A stretch of DNA of 64,000 nt from Allopusillimonas ginsengisoli (GCF_004153455.1 NZ_SDQE01000011.1:1-64000), one strand, 5' to 3'; shown: positions 25,501-34,645, counted from the first letter of the stretch. The notes: generated by a model from the sequence alone, not told the origin. Program-made: numbers and translations.

Positions 25501-26670
25501 ATGGGCACTCTTCCACCGCCGGATCCTGCCGCGCCTGAGCGGCGCATTGCGCACCTGGACATGGATGCCTTCTACGCATCGGTGGAGCTCCTGCGCTATC
25601 CGGAACTGCGTGGTCAGGCAGTAGTAATAGGGGGCGGCAGCCGCCACCAGCCGCGCACCTGGCCCGATGGCCGCCGCGAATTTTCCCGTTTGCGCAGCTA
25701 CGCCGGGCGCGGCGTGGTCACGACGTCAACCTACGAAGCGCGCGCGCTCGGCGTGTTTTCGGCCATGGGGATGATGAAGGCCGCGCAACTCGCGCCAGAT
25801 GCTGTGTTGCTGCCCGTGGACTTTGCCGCGTATCGGCACTATTCCAGGCTATTCAAGCAGGCGGTGGCGCAGATTGCACCGGTGATCGAAGACCGGGGCA
25901 TTGATGAAATCTATATCGATCTCACGCTGCTGCCCGAGGCATCGCAGGCGCTTGCCCAGCGGCTCAAGGCGGCGGTCAGGCAAGCCACCGGCCTGACCTG
26001 TTCAATCGGTATTTCGCCCAACAAGCTGTTGTCCAAGCTGGCATCCGAACTCGACAAACCCGACGGCATCACCCTCATCGGCCCGGGCGATTTGCAGCGC
26101 AGAATCTGGCCGCTGGCCGTGGGCAAGGTCAATGGCATCGGGCCCAAGGCCAACGCCAGGCTGCAGGCGCTGGGCATAGAGACGATCGCGCAACTGGCGC
26201 AGGCCAAACCGGCATTTCTGCAGGCGCACTTCGGCCTGAGCTATGCGCGCTGGCTGGTGGAGGTTGCGCAGGGGGTGGATGATCGCCCAGTGCGCACGTC
26301 GTCAGAACCCAAGTCCATCAGCCGCGAAACAACCTTCGACCGCGATCTGGATGTACGCCGTGATCGTAACGAGCTGTCGGGCATCTTCAGACGGCTGTGC
26401 GAACTGTTGCAGGGTGATCTGGAGCGCAAGGGCTATGTCAGCCGCACCATAGGCATCAAACTGCGGTTCGATGACTTCCAGACGGTGACTCGCGATGTCA
26501 CGCTGCCGGTGCCCATCAGCGATGCAGACGCCATACGGCGCGCCGCCGGGGCATGTCTGCGCAGGGTGTCGCTGGACAAGCGCATCCGGCTGCTGGGCGT
26601 GCGCGCCAGCGGCCTGCAGCAAGGCAGCGGGGCGATAATGCACGAACCTGTGCAGCTAAGCCTGTATTAA
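25501..26670 (+). CDS. dinB: DNA polymerase IV (Y-family translesion polymerase)
   Basis: A 389-residue error-prone polymerase. Family motifs: HLDMDAFYASVE with the first metal aspartates, GIDEIYIDLT as the second acidic motif (most DinB read SIDEAYLD), and SIGISPNKLLSKLASELDKP. Thumb and little-finger regions follow. About 25 extra residues in the finger region (around SRHQPRTWPDGRREFSRLRS) are seen in betaproteobacterial forms. ATG 25501 is the first start after the LexA box; earlier in-frame starts would lie within the promoter. Expected SOS-induced. Confidence 0.95.
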   Translation: MGTLPPPDPAAPERRIAHLDMDAFYASVELLRYPELRGQAVVIGGGSRHQPRTWPDGRREFSRLRSYAGRGVVTTSTYEARALGVFSAMGMMKAAQLAPDAVLLPVDFAAYRHYSRLFKQAVAQIAPVIEDRGIDEIYIDLTLLPEASQALAQRLKAAVRQATGLTCSIGISPNKLLSKLASELDKPDGITLIGPGDLQRRIWPLAVGKVNGIGPKANARLQALGIETIAQLAQAKPAFLQAHFGLSYARWLVEVAQGVDDRPVRTSSEPKSISRETTFDRDLDVRRDRNELSGIFRRLCELLQGDLERKGYVSRTIGIKLRFDDFQTVTRDVTLPVPISDADAIRRAAGACLRRVSLDKRIRLLGVRASGLQQGSGAIMHEPVQLSLY

Positions 26671-26675
26671 ATAAA

Positions 26676-26705
26676 ACCGTTCGCGCCTGCGGAGCGGTAT
26701 TATTT
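26676..26705 (+). terminator. Weak terminator after dinB
   Basis: ACCG at 26676-26679 pairs with CGGT at 26695-26698, extended inward by a partly wobble stem around a GCCT loop, then ATTATTTAA. The stem is imperfect, so efficiency is uncertain. Confidence 0.45.
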
Positions 26706-26735
26706 AATAACAATCTTCCGTTTTTCATGCTGGTC

Positions 26736-26765
26736 TAATAACAGGAAGGAATATATTTGTTATTA
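26736..26765. promoter_or_regulatory. AT-rich inverted repeat upstream of the cystine-type transporter
   Basis: TAATAACA (26736-26743) and TGTTATTA (26758-26765) form perfect 8-base arms across a 14-base spacer. Similar half-sites occur just outside (TTTAATAACAA near 26702, GTTGTTATAA near 26770). The cluster, about 100-160 bases before the binding-protein start, looks like a regulator site. A CysB-like regulator is a guess from the sulfur context. Confidence 0.5.
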
Positions 26766-26863
26766 ACCCGTTGTTATAAAAATGGAGCAGGCTTGGTAGC
26801 ATGAAGAGCCAGCGGCCATGCGTTGACCGACATGGCCATTACCGCTTTTTTACGGAACCAATA

Positions 26864-27673
26864 ATGAAGCCTTCCTATTTTGTACGCGGCCTGCTGGCCG
26901 TGGGCGCCGTGGCATTTTCACTTGCGACGGGCGGCGTTGCCCACGCCGAAGACCTGCTCGATACCGTCAAGGCGCGCGGTGCGTTGATCGTGGGTGTCGA
27001 GGGAACCTACCCCCCTTTTAATTACATTGATACCAAGACAGGCCAGCTAGAAGGCTTTGATATCGACGTGGCCAATCTCATTGCCGACAGATTGGGCGTC
27101 AAGGCGCAATTCGTCAAAACCGAATGGAGCGCCATCCTGGCCGGCCTGAGTTCGGGCAAGTTCGATGCCATCGTGAATCAAGTCGGGATTACACCGGAGC
27201 GCCAAAAGGCGTTCGACTTCTCCGTGCCGTATGTGGCGTCCAGCCCCCAGCTCATTCTGCGCAAGAACGATGACAGCGATTACAAAAGCTTTGCCGATCT
27301 CAAGGGCAAGAAGCTGGGCGTATCGCAAGGCAGCAACTATGAGGCATTGGCCAAGTCGCAGGAAGGCGTAGACGTCAAGAGCTATCCCGGCGCCCCCGAG
27401 TATTTGTCCGACCTGGTCAGCCGTCGTGTGGATGCGGCGCTCAATGATCAGTTGATGACGGCCTATCTTGTCAAAACGTCGAATATTCCCATCAGGGGTG
27501 GCGCCATTGTCGGCGAACCCAAGTTCAACGGCATTCCCTTTCGCAAGGGCAATCCCGAATTCCAAAAAGCCCTGAACAAGGCCCTGGAGGATTCGTTTGC
27601 GGATGGCGAGTTTGCCAGGATTTCCGAAAAATGGTTTGGCATCGACGTCAGCAAAGTACGCAAGCCGGAATAG
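26864..27673 (+). CDS. Amino-acid (cystine-type) ABC transporter binding protein
   Basis: A 269-residue periplasmic binding protein of family 3. A signal peptide ends near residue 26 (GGVAHA). The mature start LLDTVKARGALIVGVEGTYPPFNYID, the tract GFDIDVANLIADRLGVK and NQVGITPERQKAFDFSVPY match the cystine-binding TcyJ/FliY group better than other amino-acid binders. Paired with the permease 3 bases downstream. ATG 26864 gives a clean signal peptide; a longer frame to 26801 does not. Ribosome site weak. Confidence 0.88.
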   Translation: MKPSYFVRGLLAVGAVAFSLATGGVAHAEDLLDTVKARGALIVGVEGTYPPFNYIDTKTGQLEGFDIDVANLIADRLGVKAQFVKTEWSAILAGLSSGKFDAIVNQVGITPERQKAFDFSVPYVASSPQLILRKNDDSDYKSFADLKGKKLGVSQGSNYEALAKSQEGVDVKSYPGAPEYLSDLVSRRVDAALNDQLMTAYLVKTSNIPIRGGAIVGEPKFNGIPFRKGNPEFQKALNKALEDSFADGEFARISEKWFGIDVSKVRKPE

Positions 27674-27676
27674 TCC

Positions 27677-28339
27677 ATGGATTTTATGGCGTTGATGGCG
27701 CTGGCCGCCCCGATATTGCTCAAGGGCGCCGGCTATACCTTGATTTTTGCGTTTTCGGCGATGCTGGGCGGCCTGCTCATTGGCATATTGCTGGCGGTGG
27801 CGCGTATTATCCCCAGCCGCTGGACGCAAGTGCCGGCCCAGGTCTATGTCAGCATGATGCGCGGCACGCCGCTGCTGGTGCAGGTATTCATTGTTTATTA
27901 CGGCCTGCCCAGCGTCGGGATATCATTCGAGCCGCTGACGGCCGGCATTCTGGCGCTCAGCCTGAATGCGGGCGCGTATATTTCCGAGAGCCTGCGCGGC
28001 GCCATCCTGGGCATCAGCCGCGGCCAGTGGTCGGCGGGCTATAGCCTGGGGCTTACGTACCGGCAGAATCTGCATTATGTGGTGTTGCCCCAGGCTTTTC
28101 GCCTGGCGGTGCCCGCGATGAGCAATTCCCTGATCAGCCTGATCAAGGATACCTCCCTGGTCTCTGTGATTACCGTCACCGAGCTGCTGCTGGCGACCAA
28201 GGATGTGATTGCCACCACGTTCCAGCCTTTGCCCCTGTATCTGGCGGCGGCGGGTATTTACTGGGTGATGAGTCTTTGCCTGGAAGGCGTGCAGGGCCGG
28301 CTCGAACGCTATTTTGGCCGCAGTGTGCGCAACACCTGA
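27677..28339 (+). CDS. Amino-acid ABC transporter permease (cystine type)
   Basis: A 220-residue inner-membrane permease of the His/Glu/Gln/Arg/opine family. About five membrane spans; the EAA loop reads RGAILGISRGQWSAGYSLGL followed by LPQAFRLAVPAMSN, typical for the family. It lies 3 bases after the binding protein, but no ATPase gene follows; a convergent MOSC gene begins 19 bases later. The transporter must borrow an ATPase encoded elsewhere or the gene is lost. Confidence 0.92.
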   Translation: MDFMALMALAAPILLKGAGYTLIFAFSAMLGGLLIGILLAVARIIPSRWTQVPAQVYVSMMRGTPLLVQVFIVYYGLPSVGISFEPLTAGILALSLNAGAYISESLRGAILGISRGQWSAGYSLGLTYRQNLHYVVLPQAFRLAVPAMSNSLISLIKDTSLVSVITVTELLLATKDVIATTFQPLPLYLAAAGIYWVMSLCLEGVQGRLERYFGRSVRNT

Positions 28340-28358
28340 AGACCTTCTTACTGCTTGA

Positions 28359-29240
28359 TTAAAGATCGAATTCGGGCTCGACGTCATCGCCCACCCGGAG
28401 CAGGGCGCCATCGTCCGCCCCCGCCACCACGGCATTGACGCCGAACAACACGCCGTCGGGAAACTGGCGGTGTTCGGCCAGGGTGATGCCGGGCTCAGGC
28501 GCCGACAGGGCCGTGGCCTGATCGATATTGGGAATAGGGCAGCGCGCGCAGCGTTTGACAAAGGCAAACGTCATGGCGCCGGCGCGCATGGCCGAAAGAT
28601 AGTCTTCTTCGTAGGGATCCAGCCCGTCCAGCACAATGTTGGGGCGGAAACGATTCATGGGCACCGCAGGCTGCCCCTTGGCGACAAGGCGGCGGTTCAG
28701 CTCCTCGAGCGACTGTTGCCCTGCCACCAGAAAAGGAAAGCCGTCCGCGAACGCGAAGGGATGGCTGGCGGGAAAGTCGCCGGCCCATTCCCGGTTGCGC
28801 GTGAGCCATGCATCGACATGCTTGGGGCTTGCCACGCGGTTCGCGCGAGGGTGTACGCGCAACAGGCGGCAGGAGACGCCCAGGAACTGGCTCAGCCATT
28901 GAGCGGCCGCGTCGCCTTCGTCAAAGCCAGTGGTGTCGGCGGCCCAGATGCGCACGGACACCTGCTGCGGATCATTTGCAGGCAGCTGGCCGCTTACGGC
29001 CAGCTGCGGCATGCCTGGCGCCGACAGGGTCAGATCGCCGTTCGCCCCATCCGGCAGGCCTGGCTGTACCAGGGCCATGCGCGCGTACTGGCGCTGCGTC
29101 ATGAAGATGCCTTTGCTGTCGACAATGACCCAGTGGCGATCCATGGGCAGCCCCCCGCGAAGAATCGTGGCCTGGTCATGGTTGACGCCGGCGCAGGATT
29201 TGATGGGATAGCTGTGCAGGCTGAGGATGCGAACGGTCAT
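28359..29240 (-). CDS. MOSC-domain molybdenum/sulfur carrier-like protein (YcbX type)
   Basis: A 293-residue protein with an N-terminal MOSC beta-barrel (starting ILSLHSYPIKSCAGV) and a C-terminal MOSC domain. The conserved cysteine is likely in KRCARCPIPNID, where the family binds molybdenum cofactor or sulfur. YcbX-type proteins reduce N-hydroxylated bases. ATG 29240 aligns with family starts, though the ribosome site is poor; a longer frame reaches 29327. Divergent from eamA. Confidence 0.88.
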   Translation of the reverse strand: MTVRILSLHSYPIKSCAGVNHDQATILRGGLPMDRHWVIVDSKGIFMTQRQYARMALVQPGLPDGANGDLTLSAPGMPQLAVSGQLPANDPQQVSVRIWAADTTGFDEGDAAAQWLSQFLGVSCRLLRVHPRANRVASPKHVDAWLTRNREWAGDFPASHPFAFADGFPFLVAGQQSLEELNRRLVAKGQPAVPMNRFRPNIVLDGLDPYEEDYLSAMRAGAMTFAFVKRCARCPIPNIDQATALSAPEPGITLAEHRQFPDGVLFGVNAVVAGADDGALLRVGDDVEPEFDL

Positions 29241-29411
29241 GGGAATAATCTGCGTGTAGGGGAACGGGTGCGTAGAAGGGTTGACGAAAGAATGTCTCAG
29301 ATAAACGCGGGCACGGAAATCGGACACAGTCCTTCTGGCGCATAATACCGTTTTTTGGACGTTTTCCGCTGACCGGCGAAGTGCTCGCCTGGCGTCGGCA
29401 AAGGTGCATGC

Positions 29412-30308
29412 ATGCCACTCAAGGATACGTTGGCGGCGTTGGTGGTCATTGTCGCCTGGGGCCTGAATTTTGTTGTGATCAAGCTCGGGCTCAGCGAAGT
29501 ACCGCCGCTGCTGCTGGGGGCGCTGCGCTTTTTCTTCGTGGCCTTTCCCGCTGTGTTCTTCATCAAGCGCCCGCAGCTTCCCTGGCGCATCATTGTCCTC
29601 TATGGGCTCACCATTAGCCTGGGCCAGTTTGTGTTCCTGTTTATTGCGATGTCGGTGGGCATGCCCGCCGGGCTGGCGTCGCTGGTGTTGCAGGCACAGG
29701 CCTTCTTTACCGTATTGATTGCCGCGGTATTCATGAGCGAGCGGCTGCGCTGGAACAATCTGCTCGGGATGGTCGTGGCGGCCGGCGGCCTCGTGCTGAT
29801 TGAACAGGGCGCCGAAGCCGGTACGATGACGCTGATCGGCTTTGTGCTGACACTGGTCGCGGCGTTTTGCTGGGCATCGGGCAATATTGTCGTCAAGGGC
29901 GCGGGCAAGATCGACATGCTGCCCCTGGTGATCTGGGGCGCCTTGATACCGCCCCTGCCTTTTCTTGCGCTGTCATGGCGGTATGAAGGGCCCGAGCTGA
30001 TGTGGTCCAGTCTGGCCAACATCAGTTATGTGGGCGTGCTGTCGGTGGTCTATCTTGCCGGCGTTGCGACGATTGTCGGCTATTCGCTGTGGGGGCGCCT
30101 GCTGGCTCGCTACCCGGCAGGCAAAGTCGCGCCGCTCAGCCTGCTCGTGCCGGTACTGGGGCTGTTGTCGTCCGCACTGTTGCTGAACGAACATCTGGCC
30201 GTCGTGCAATGGTATGGTGGCCTGGTGGTGATGGCGGGCCTGGCCGTGAATCTCTTCGGTCCAAGGCTGCTGGGCAGGTTTGCCGCGGTGCGCCGCCCAC
30301 TGGGGTAA
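29412..30308 (+). CDS. eamA: EamA-family exporter (O-acetylserine/cysteine exporter type)
   Basis: A 298-residue inner-membrane protein with two EamA repeats and about ten spans. The opening LKDTLAALVVIVAWGLNFVVIKLGL and the tract QFVFLFIAMSVGMPAGLASLVLQAQAFFT closely follow YdeD/EamA, which exports O-acetylserine and cysteine. Neighbouring cystine-type import genes fit a role in sulfur amino-acid balance. AAGGTG ribosome site. The paralogue question (other DMT exporters) is open. Confidence 0.85.
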   Translation: MPLKDTLAALVVIVAWGLNFVVIKLGLSEVPPLLLGALRFFFVAFPAVFFIKRPQLPWRIIVLYGLTISLGQFVFLFIAMSVGMPAGLASLVLQAQAFFTVLIAAVFMSERLRWNNLLGMVVAAGGLVLIEQGAEAGTMTLIGFVLTLVAAFCWASGNIVVKGAGKIDMLPLVIWGALIPPLPFLALSWRYEGPELMWSSLANISYVGVLSVVYLAGVATIVGYSLWGRLLARYPAGKVAPLSLLVPVLGLLSSALLLNEHLAVVQWYGGLVVMAGLAVNLFGPRLLGRFAAVRRPLG

Positions 30309-30376
30309 AATCCTCGGCTCAAGGAGCCCTTGGGTTTGCTGTCATCTTTTCACCTCTTTTACTACAGGATGTCATC

Positions 30377-31567
30377 ATGAAATTCGATCAGTCGGGCGTG
30401 GACGCGCTTATGGAAATCACATCGCGTCCCGAGCTGGTTTTCGTGCGCGGGCAAGGCTCGTGGCTTGAGGACCACCACGGCAAACGATATCTGGATTTCG
30501 TGCAAGGCTGGGCGGTGAACTCGCTGGGCCATTGCCCGCCATCGGTCGTCAAGGCGCTGAACAGCCAGGCGGCAACGCTGATCAATCCGTCCCCTGCTTT
30601 TTACAACAAGCCCTCGATGGATCTGGCCAAGCGCATTACGGGCGCGTCCTGTTTCGATCGGGTTTTCTTTGCCAACAGCGGTGCGGAGGCCAACGAGGGC
30701 GCCATCAAGCTGGCGCGCAAATGGGGCCAGCTCAAGCGCAACGGCGCCTACAAGATTATCACCTTCGACCACAGTTTCCACGGCCGTACGCTGGCAACCA
30801 TGTCTGCCTCGGGCAAGCCGGGCTGGGATCGCATTTTCGCGCCGCAGGTCGAAGGCTTCCCCAAGGCGGAACTGAATGATCTGGATTCCGTGCGGGCGCT
30901 GGTCGACGACCAGACCGTCGCCATCATGCTTGAGCCTATCCAGGGCGAAGCGGGTGTCATTCCGGCAACACGCGAGTTCATGCAGGGCCTGCGCGCCCTG
31001 GCCGACGAAAAAGGCCTGCTGCTGATCGTGGATGAGGTCCAGACGGGCTATGGCCGCAGCGGCAAGATGTTCGCCTATGAGCTGTCCGGCGTTCAGCCGG
31101 ACATCATGACGCTGGGCAAGGGCATCGGCGGCGGCGTGCCGCTGGCGGCCTTGTGCGCCCGCGAAGAGGTCTGCGTGTTCAAGCATGGCGATCAGGGCGG
31201 CACTTACAACGGCAATCCGCTGATGACAGCCGCGGGCGTCGCCATCTTCGACACGCTGATGGCGCCCGGCTTCCTGGATTCTGTCAACGCTCGCGCCAAA
31301 CAGCTTTCCGAAGGCCTGCTGGCGCTGGCTTCCAAATGGGGTATGCAGGGCGAGCGTGGCGAAGGCCTGCTGCGCGCGTTGATGCTGGACCGCGACGACG
31401 GTCCGGCTCTCGTCGACACCGCGCGGGACATGGGCCCCGAGGGCTTGCTGTTGAACGCGCCGCGCGCCAGCCTGTTGCGCTTCATGCCTGCGCTCAACGT
31501 CACGGAGCAAGAGGTCGACCAGATGCTGACCATGCTCGACGATGTGATCTCCAAGGTGCGCCGTTAA
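30377..31567 (+). CDS. argD: Acetylornithine-type class III aminotransferase
   Basis: A 396-residue PLP enzyme. Family tracts: FVQGWAVNSLGHCPP, FFANSGAEANEGAIKLARKW, IIVDEVQTGYGRSGK-like LLLIVDEVQTGYGRSGK, and the PLP lysine in TLGKGIGGGVPLAA. Best fit is acetylornithine aminotransferase (arginine synthesis), though succinylornithine or GABA-type activity is possible. ATG 30377 follows an AGGAT site; a longer open frame overlaps eamA and is not real. A strong terminator follows 26 bases after the stop. Confidence 0.88.
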   Translation: MKFDQSGVDALMEITSRPELVFVRGQGSWLEDHHGKRYLDFVQGWAVNSLGHCPPSVVKALNSQAATLINPSPAFYNKPSMDLAKRITGASCFDRVFFANSGAEANEGAIKLARKWGQLKRNGAYKIITFDHSFHGRTLATMSASGKPGWDRIFAPQVEGFPKAELNDLDSVRALVDDQTVAIMLEPIQGEAGVIPATREFMQGLRALADEKGLLLIVDEVQTGYGRSGKMFAYELSGVQPDIMTLGKGIGGGVPLAALCAREEVCVFKHGDQGGTYNGNPLMTAAGVAIFDTLMAPGFLDSVNARAKQLSEGLLALASKWGMQGERGEGLLRALMLDRDDGPALVDTARDMGPEGLLLNAPRASLLRFMPALNVTEQEVDQMLTMLDDVISKVRR

Positions 31568-31593
31568 GCCTGTTTGCCCGGATGGGTGAAGTC

Positions 31594-31622
31594 AAAAAGC
31601 CTGCAGCGATGCAGGCTTTTTT
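31594..31622. terminator. Bidirectional rho-independent terminator
   Basis: AAAAAGCCTGCA (31594-31605) pairs perfectly with TGCAGGCTTTTT (31610-31621) around a GCGA loop, with T and A runs on both sides. It lies between the aminotransferase and the convergent MFS gene, whose stop codon starts at its right edge. Confidence 0.9.
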
Positions 31623-32908
31623 CAGGCCGTCTGCATGCGCAGCTGGACGCCGCGCAAGGGCAGGCGCAGTGAAATGGCCGCTGCCGCGAACAGCAGGAGG
31701 CCGGCCATGCCGAACGCGATCAGGTGGGTATGGAACACCTCGTAGGCCCACCCGCCCAGCCACGCGCTGAGCGTTCCGCCCAACTGGTGGCCGACATACG
31801 CCCATCCGCAGAGCACGCCCACCAGCCGCGTGCCATAGACGTCTGCCATGATGGCCGAGGAAAGCGCGACGCTGCCCGCCCAGACAATGCCGCCGATGGC
31901 CGCCACGCTGTACAGCTGCCAGGGGGCGGCCGCTTCGACCAGCCCCAAAAATCCCAGGCCGCGCACGATATAGATCAGGGCCAGGATGTTGCGTCGCTGC
32001 ACGATATCGGACAGCCGGCCCAGGGCAAAGGAACTGGCGATAGCGACCACGCCAATCAGGGCGATGCCAAATGAGCTGGTGTGGGGCCCGAAACCATGGT
32101 CCATCAGCATGGGCATGCCGTGGGTGCCCAGCAGATTCATGCTGAACCCACAGGCAAAGAGCCCCAGGGTCAACTGCCAAAACGGCAGGGTGCGCAGCGC
32201 ATCTTTCAGGCGCAGGCTCGGCGCCTGACTGGGCACGACAAAATTGCGGGGAGCGGGTCGGGCCGCGGCTTTGGCGTCCTGCCGGGCAGGCCTGCCCGTA
32301 AACATGTCTGCGTTGTCTGGCGCCTGCTCGCGGATCACAAACAGCGCGGCGGGCACGGTGATCAGGGCAAACAAGGCCGCGAATCCGACCATGGCCTCGC
32401 GCCATCCAAAGGTTTCGATTGCCGAGGTGAATGCCGGCGTCAGGATGGCGATCCCGGCCATGGAGCCCGCCGACAGCAGTATCAGTGCCATCCCCCGCTG
32501 CCGTACGAACCAGCGGCTGATGACGGGTGTCAGCGACACCGGGCTGGTAAATGCCAGACCGATGGAAAGAAAGATACCGAAATACAGGGTCAGGCCGACG
32601 ATGCTGGTGGTCAGTATGGTTCCCAGGATGGATGCCGCCACAATGGCGGTGCCCAGCAGCAATACCGCGCGGGTGCCCCAGGCGCTGACAAGCTGCCCCG
32701 CCAGCGGCATGCCCAAGCCATAGACCATCATGCCAAGCGCCACGATGCCTGACAATTCGCTGCGCGACAGCCCCAGGTCTTGGGCAATGGGCAGAAAGAA
32801 CGGCCCGACACTCAGCCGCATGCCAACGGTAAGCAGCGTCAACAGCGTTGCCGCGCCAACGATATACCAGCCAAAATAAAGCCCGCTTTCTCGTTGTTGT
32901 GTGAACAT
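31622..32908 (-). CDS. MFS transporter, monocarboxylate/oxalate-formate antiporter-like
   Basis: A 428-residue, 12-span major-facilitator protein. The first span FGWYIVGAATLLTLLTVGMRLSVGPFFLPI, followed by LGLSRSELSGIVALGMMVYGLGMPLAGQL, is typical of the OFA/monocarboxylate group common in Alcaligenaceae. A long cytoplasmic loop in the middle (VIREQAPDNADMFTGRPARQDAKAAARPAP) separates the two halves. Substrate unknown; a small carboxylate is likely. Divergent from the xanthine/urate-type permease. Confidence 0.88.
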   Translation of the reverse strand: MFTQQRESGLYFGWYIVGAATLLTLLTVGMRLSVGPFFLPIAQDLGLSRSELSGIVALGMMVYGLGMPLAGQLVSAWGTRAVLLLGTAIVAASILGTILTTSIVGLTLYFGIFLSIGLAFTSPVSLTPVISRWFVRQRGMALILLSAGSMAGIAILTPAFTSAIETFGWREAMVGFAALFALITVPAALFVIREQAPDNADMFTGRPARQDAKAAARPAPRNFVVPSQAPSLRLKDALRTLPFWQLTLGLFACGFSMNLLGTHGMPMLMDHGFGPHTSSFGIALIGVVAIASSFALGRLSDIVQRRNILALIYIVRGLGFLGLVEAAAPWQLYSVAAIGGIVWAGSVALSSAIMADVYGTRLVGVLCGWAYVGHQLGGTLSAWLGGWAYEVFHTHLIAFGMAGLLLFAAAAISLRLPLRGVQLRMQTA

Positions 32909-32931
32909 CGTTATTGCCGTGATCCGTGACA

Positions 32932-32993
32932 GTATCGTAAGGCTCGTTCAAGAGCCTGTGGTAATTAGCTCAAAACCCGAGGTAATTAGATAC
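32932..32993 (+). promoter_or_regulatory. Candidate xanthine-sensing (NMT1-like) structured leader
   Basis: A 62-base region, about 145 bases before the purine permease start, can fold with an outer stem GTATC/GATAC (32932-32936 with 32989-32993), a 6-bp hairpin AGGCTC/GAGCCT (32940-32957), and a small CTC/GAG hairpin. Two copies of GGTAATTAG (32960-32968, 32981-32989) lie in the junction. Repeated GUAA-rich junctions next to a purine transporter recall the NMT1 xanthine riboswitch, but I cannot align to its model. Possible alternative: DNA operator repeats. Confidence 0.45.
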
Positions 32994-33137
32994 TTTACTC
33001 CAGATGTCTTCCCCCGTCTTAGGGTTTCCACCGGGTTATATGAATTTCGGCAAGAGGTTTATCTATTTCAGCTAGTTTTAAGCGTTCGAAAATCCAGTAA
33101 TCTGCCTCTCATAAATACCACATTATTGGAGACTGGT

Positions 33138-34622
33138 ATGAACAAGACAGAAGTGTTCAGCGATGAACGCCTTTCGGGGGGAAAACTGGCGGTGCTGGGA
33201 TTGCAGCACGTGCTGGTCATGTATGCCGGCGCGGTGGCTGTACCGCTGATTGTCGGCCGTGCTTTGAATCTGAGCTCCGAGGAGGTGGCCTTTCTGATCG
33301 CGGCCGACCTGTTCTGCTGCGGTTTGGTCACCATTATTCAGTCACTCGGCGCGACCCAGTGGTTCGGCATCAAGCTGCCAGTGATGATGGGCGTAACCTT
33401 TGCCGCAGTGGGCCCCATGGTGTCCATAGCGGGCAATGCACCCGGGCATGAAGGGGCGCGTCTATTGTTCGGGACGATTATCGGGGCGGGTATTATTGCC
33501 ATCCTCATCGCCCCGACGGTCAGTCGCCTGCTGCGATTCTTTCCGCCCGTCGTGACAGGAACCATTATTGCCATTATCGGCATCACACTGATGCGGGTCG
33601 GCGTGAACTGGATATTCGGCAATCCGGTTGGTCCAACCGCCCCCAATCTGGTGGATCCGACCTACACAGAGTGGCTCAAGAAGGCAGCGTCGCTGGGCAA
33701 TGCGCCAGGCTCCGCATTGCCGCCGTTGCCCGATGGGCTGTCTATCATGCCCTCTGTGCCTAATCCGCGGTATGGCGATTTGATGGGCGTCGGGATTGCC
33801 GCGGTGGTGCTGGTATCCATCCTGCTGGTCACCAAGTATTTCAAAGGCTTCGCCTCAAACGTCGCAGTGTTGCTGGGGATTGCGATTGGTGGCGTCCTGT
33901 CCTGGGCGCTGGGCCTGATGACGTTCGAGAAAGTGGCGCGTGCCGACTGGGTCGATATCATTCTGCCTTTCCACTTCGGCATGCCCATTTTTGACCCCAT
34001 CATGATAGGCACCATGACGCTGGTGATGATTGTGGTCATGATCGAGTCCACGGGCATGTTCCTGGCGCTGGGCGAAATGACCGGCAAGCCCGTGACGGAA
34101 CAGGATCTGGCGCGTGGTCTGCGCACCGATGGCCTGGGGACGCTGCTGGGCGGTATCTTTAATACCTTTCCGTATTCCAGCTTCTCGCAGAACGTAGGCC
34201 TGGTGGCGGTGACAGGGGTACGCAGCCGTTTCGTCTGCGTGGCCGGCGGCGTCATTCTGGTGATTTTCGGCCTGCTGCCCAAGCTGGCGGCACTGGTGGA
34301 ATCGTTGCCGACAGTGGTGCTGGGTGGTGCCGGCATTGTGATGTTCGGCATGGTCACGGCGACGGGCATCCGTATCCTGGCGGGCGTGGACTTCAAGAAC
34401 AATCGCAACAACGCGATGATTGTGGCGATTTCCATCGGTGTGGGCATGATCCCGCTGGTGGCCCCTCATTTCCGCCAGTGGATGCCGCATGCCATTCATC
34501 CCCTGATTGAGTCGGGCATTCTGCTGACCTCCATTTCGGCACTGGCACTCAATCTGTTTTTCAATGGCGCCGCCAAAGACGACGAAGCGTGCGTCCAGGC
34601 TGCCCTGAACGCAGAACATTGA
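33138..34622 (+). CDS. NCS2 xanthine/urate-type permease
   Basis: A 494-residue proton-linked nucleobase symporter with about 14 spans. The NCS2 signature QNVGLVAVTGVRSR is present near residue 353, and LQHVLVMYAGAVAVPLIVGRAL marks the first span. The QNVG form (not QNNG as in XanQ) is seen in uric-acid/xanthine carriers. ATG 33138 has a GGAG site 8 bases upstream; frame extension upstream is unsupported. The leader contains the candidate structured RNA. It is the likely uptake route for substrates of XdhABC and downstream steps. Confidence 0.9.
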   Translation: MNKTEVFSDERLSGGKLAVLGLQHVLVMYAGAVAVPLIVGRALNLSSEEVAFLIAADLFCCGLVTIIQSLGATQWFGIKLPVMMGVTFAAVGPMVSIAGNAPGHEGARLLFGTIIGAGIIAILIAPTVSRLLRFFPPVVTGTIIAIIGITLMRVGVNWIFGNPVGPTAPNLVDPTYTEWLKKAASLGNAPGSALPPLPDGLSIMPSVPNPRYGDLMGVGIAAVVLVSILLVTKYFKGFASNVAVLLGIAIGGVLSWALGLMTFEKVARADWVDIILPFHFGMPIFDPIMIGTMTLVMIVVMIESTGMFLALGEMTGKPVTEQDLARGLRTDGLGTLLGGIFNTFPYSSFSQNVGLVAVTGVRSRFVCVAGGVILVIFGLLPKLAALVESLPTVVLGGAGIVMFGMVTATGIRILAGVDFKNNRNNAMIVAISIGVGMIPLVAPHFRQWMPHAIHPLIESGILLTSISALALNLFFNGAAKDDEACVQAALNAEH

Positions 34623-34645
34623 GCGCTGCGTAAGCAGGCAGGGAC

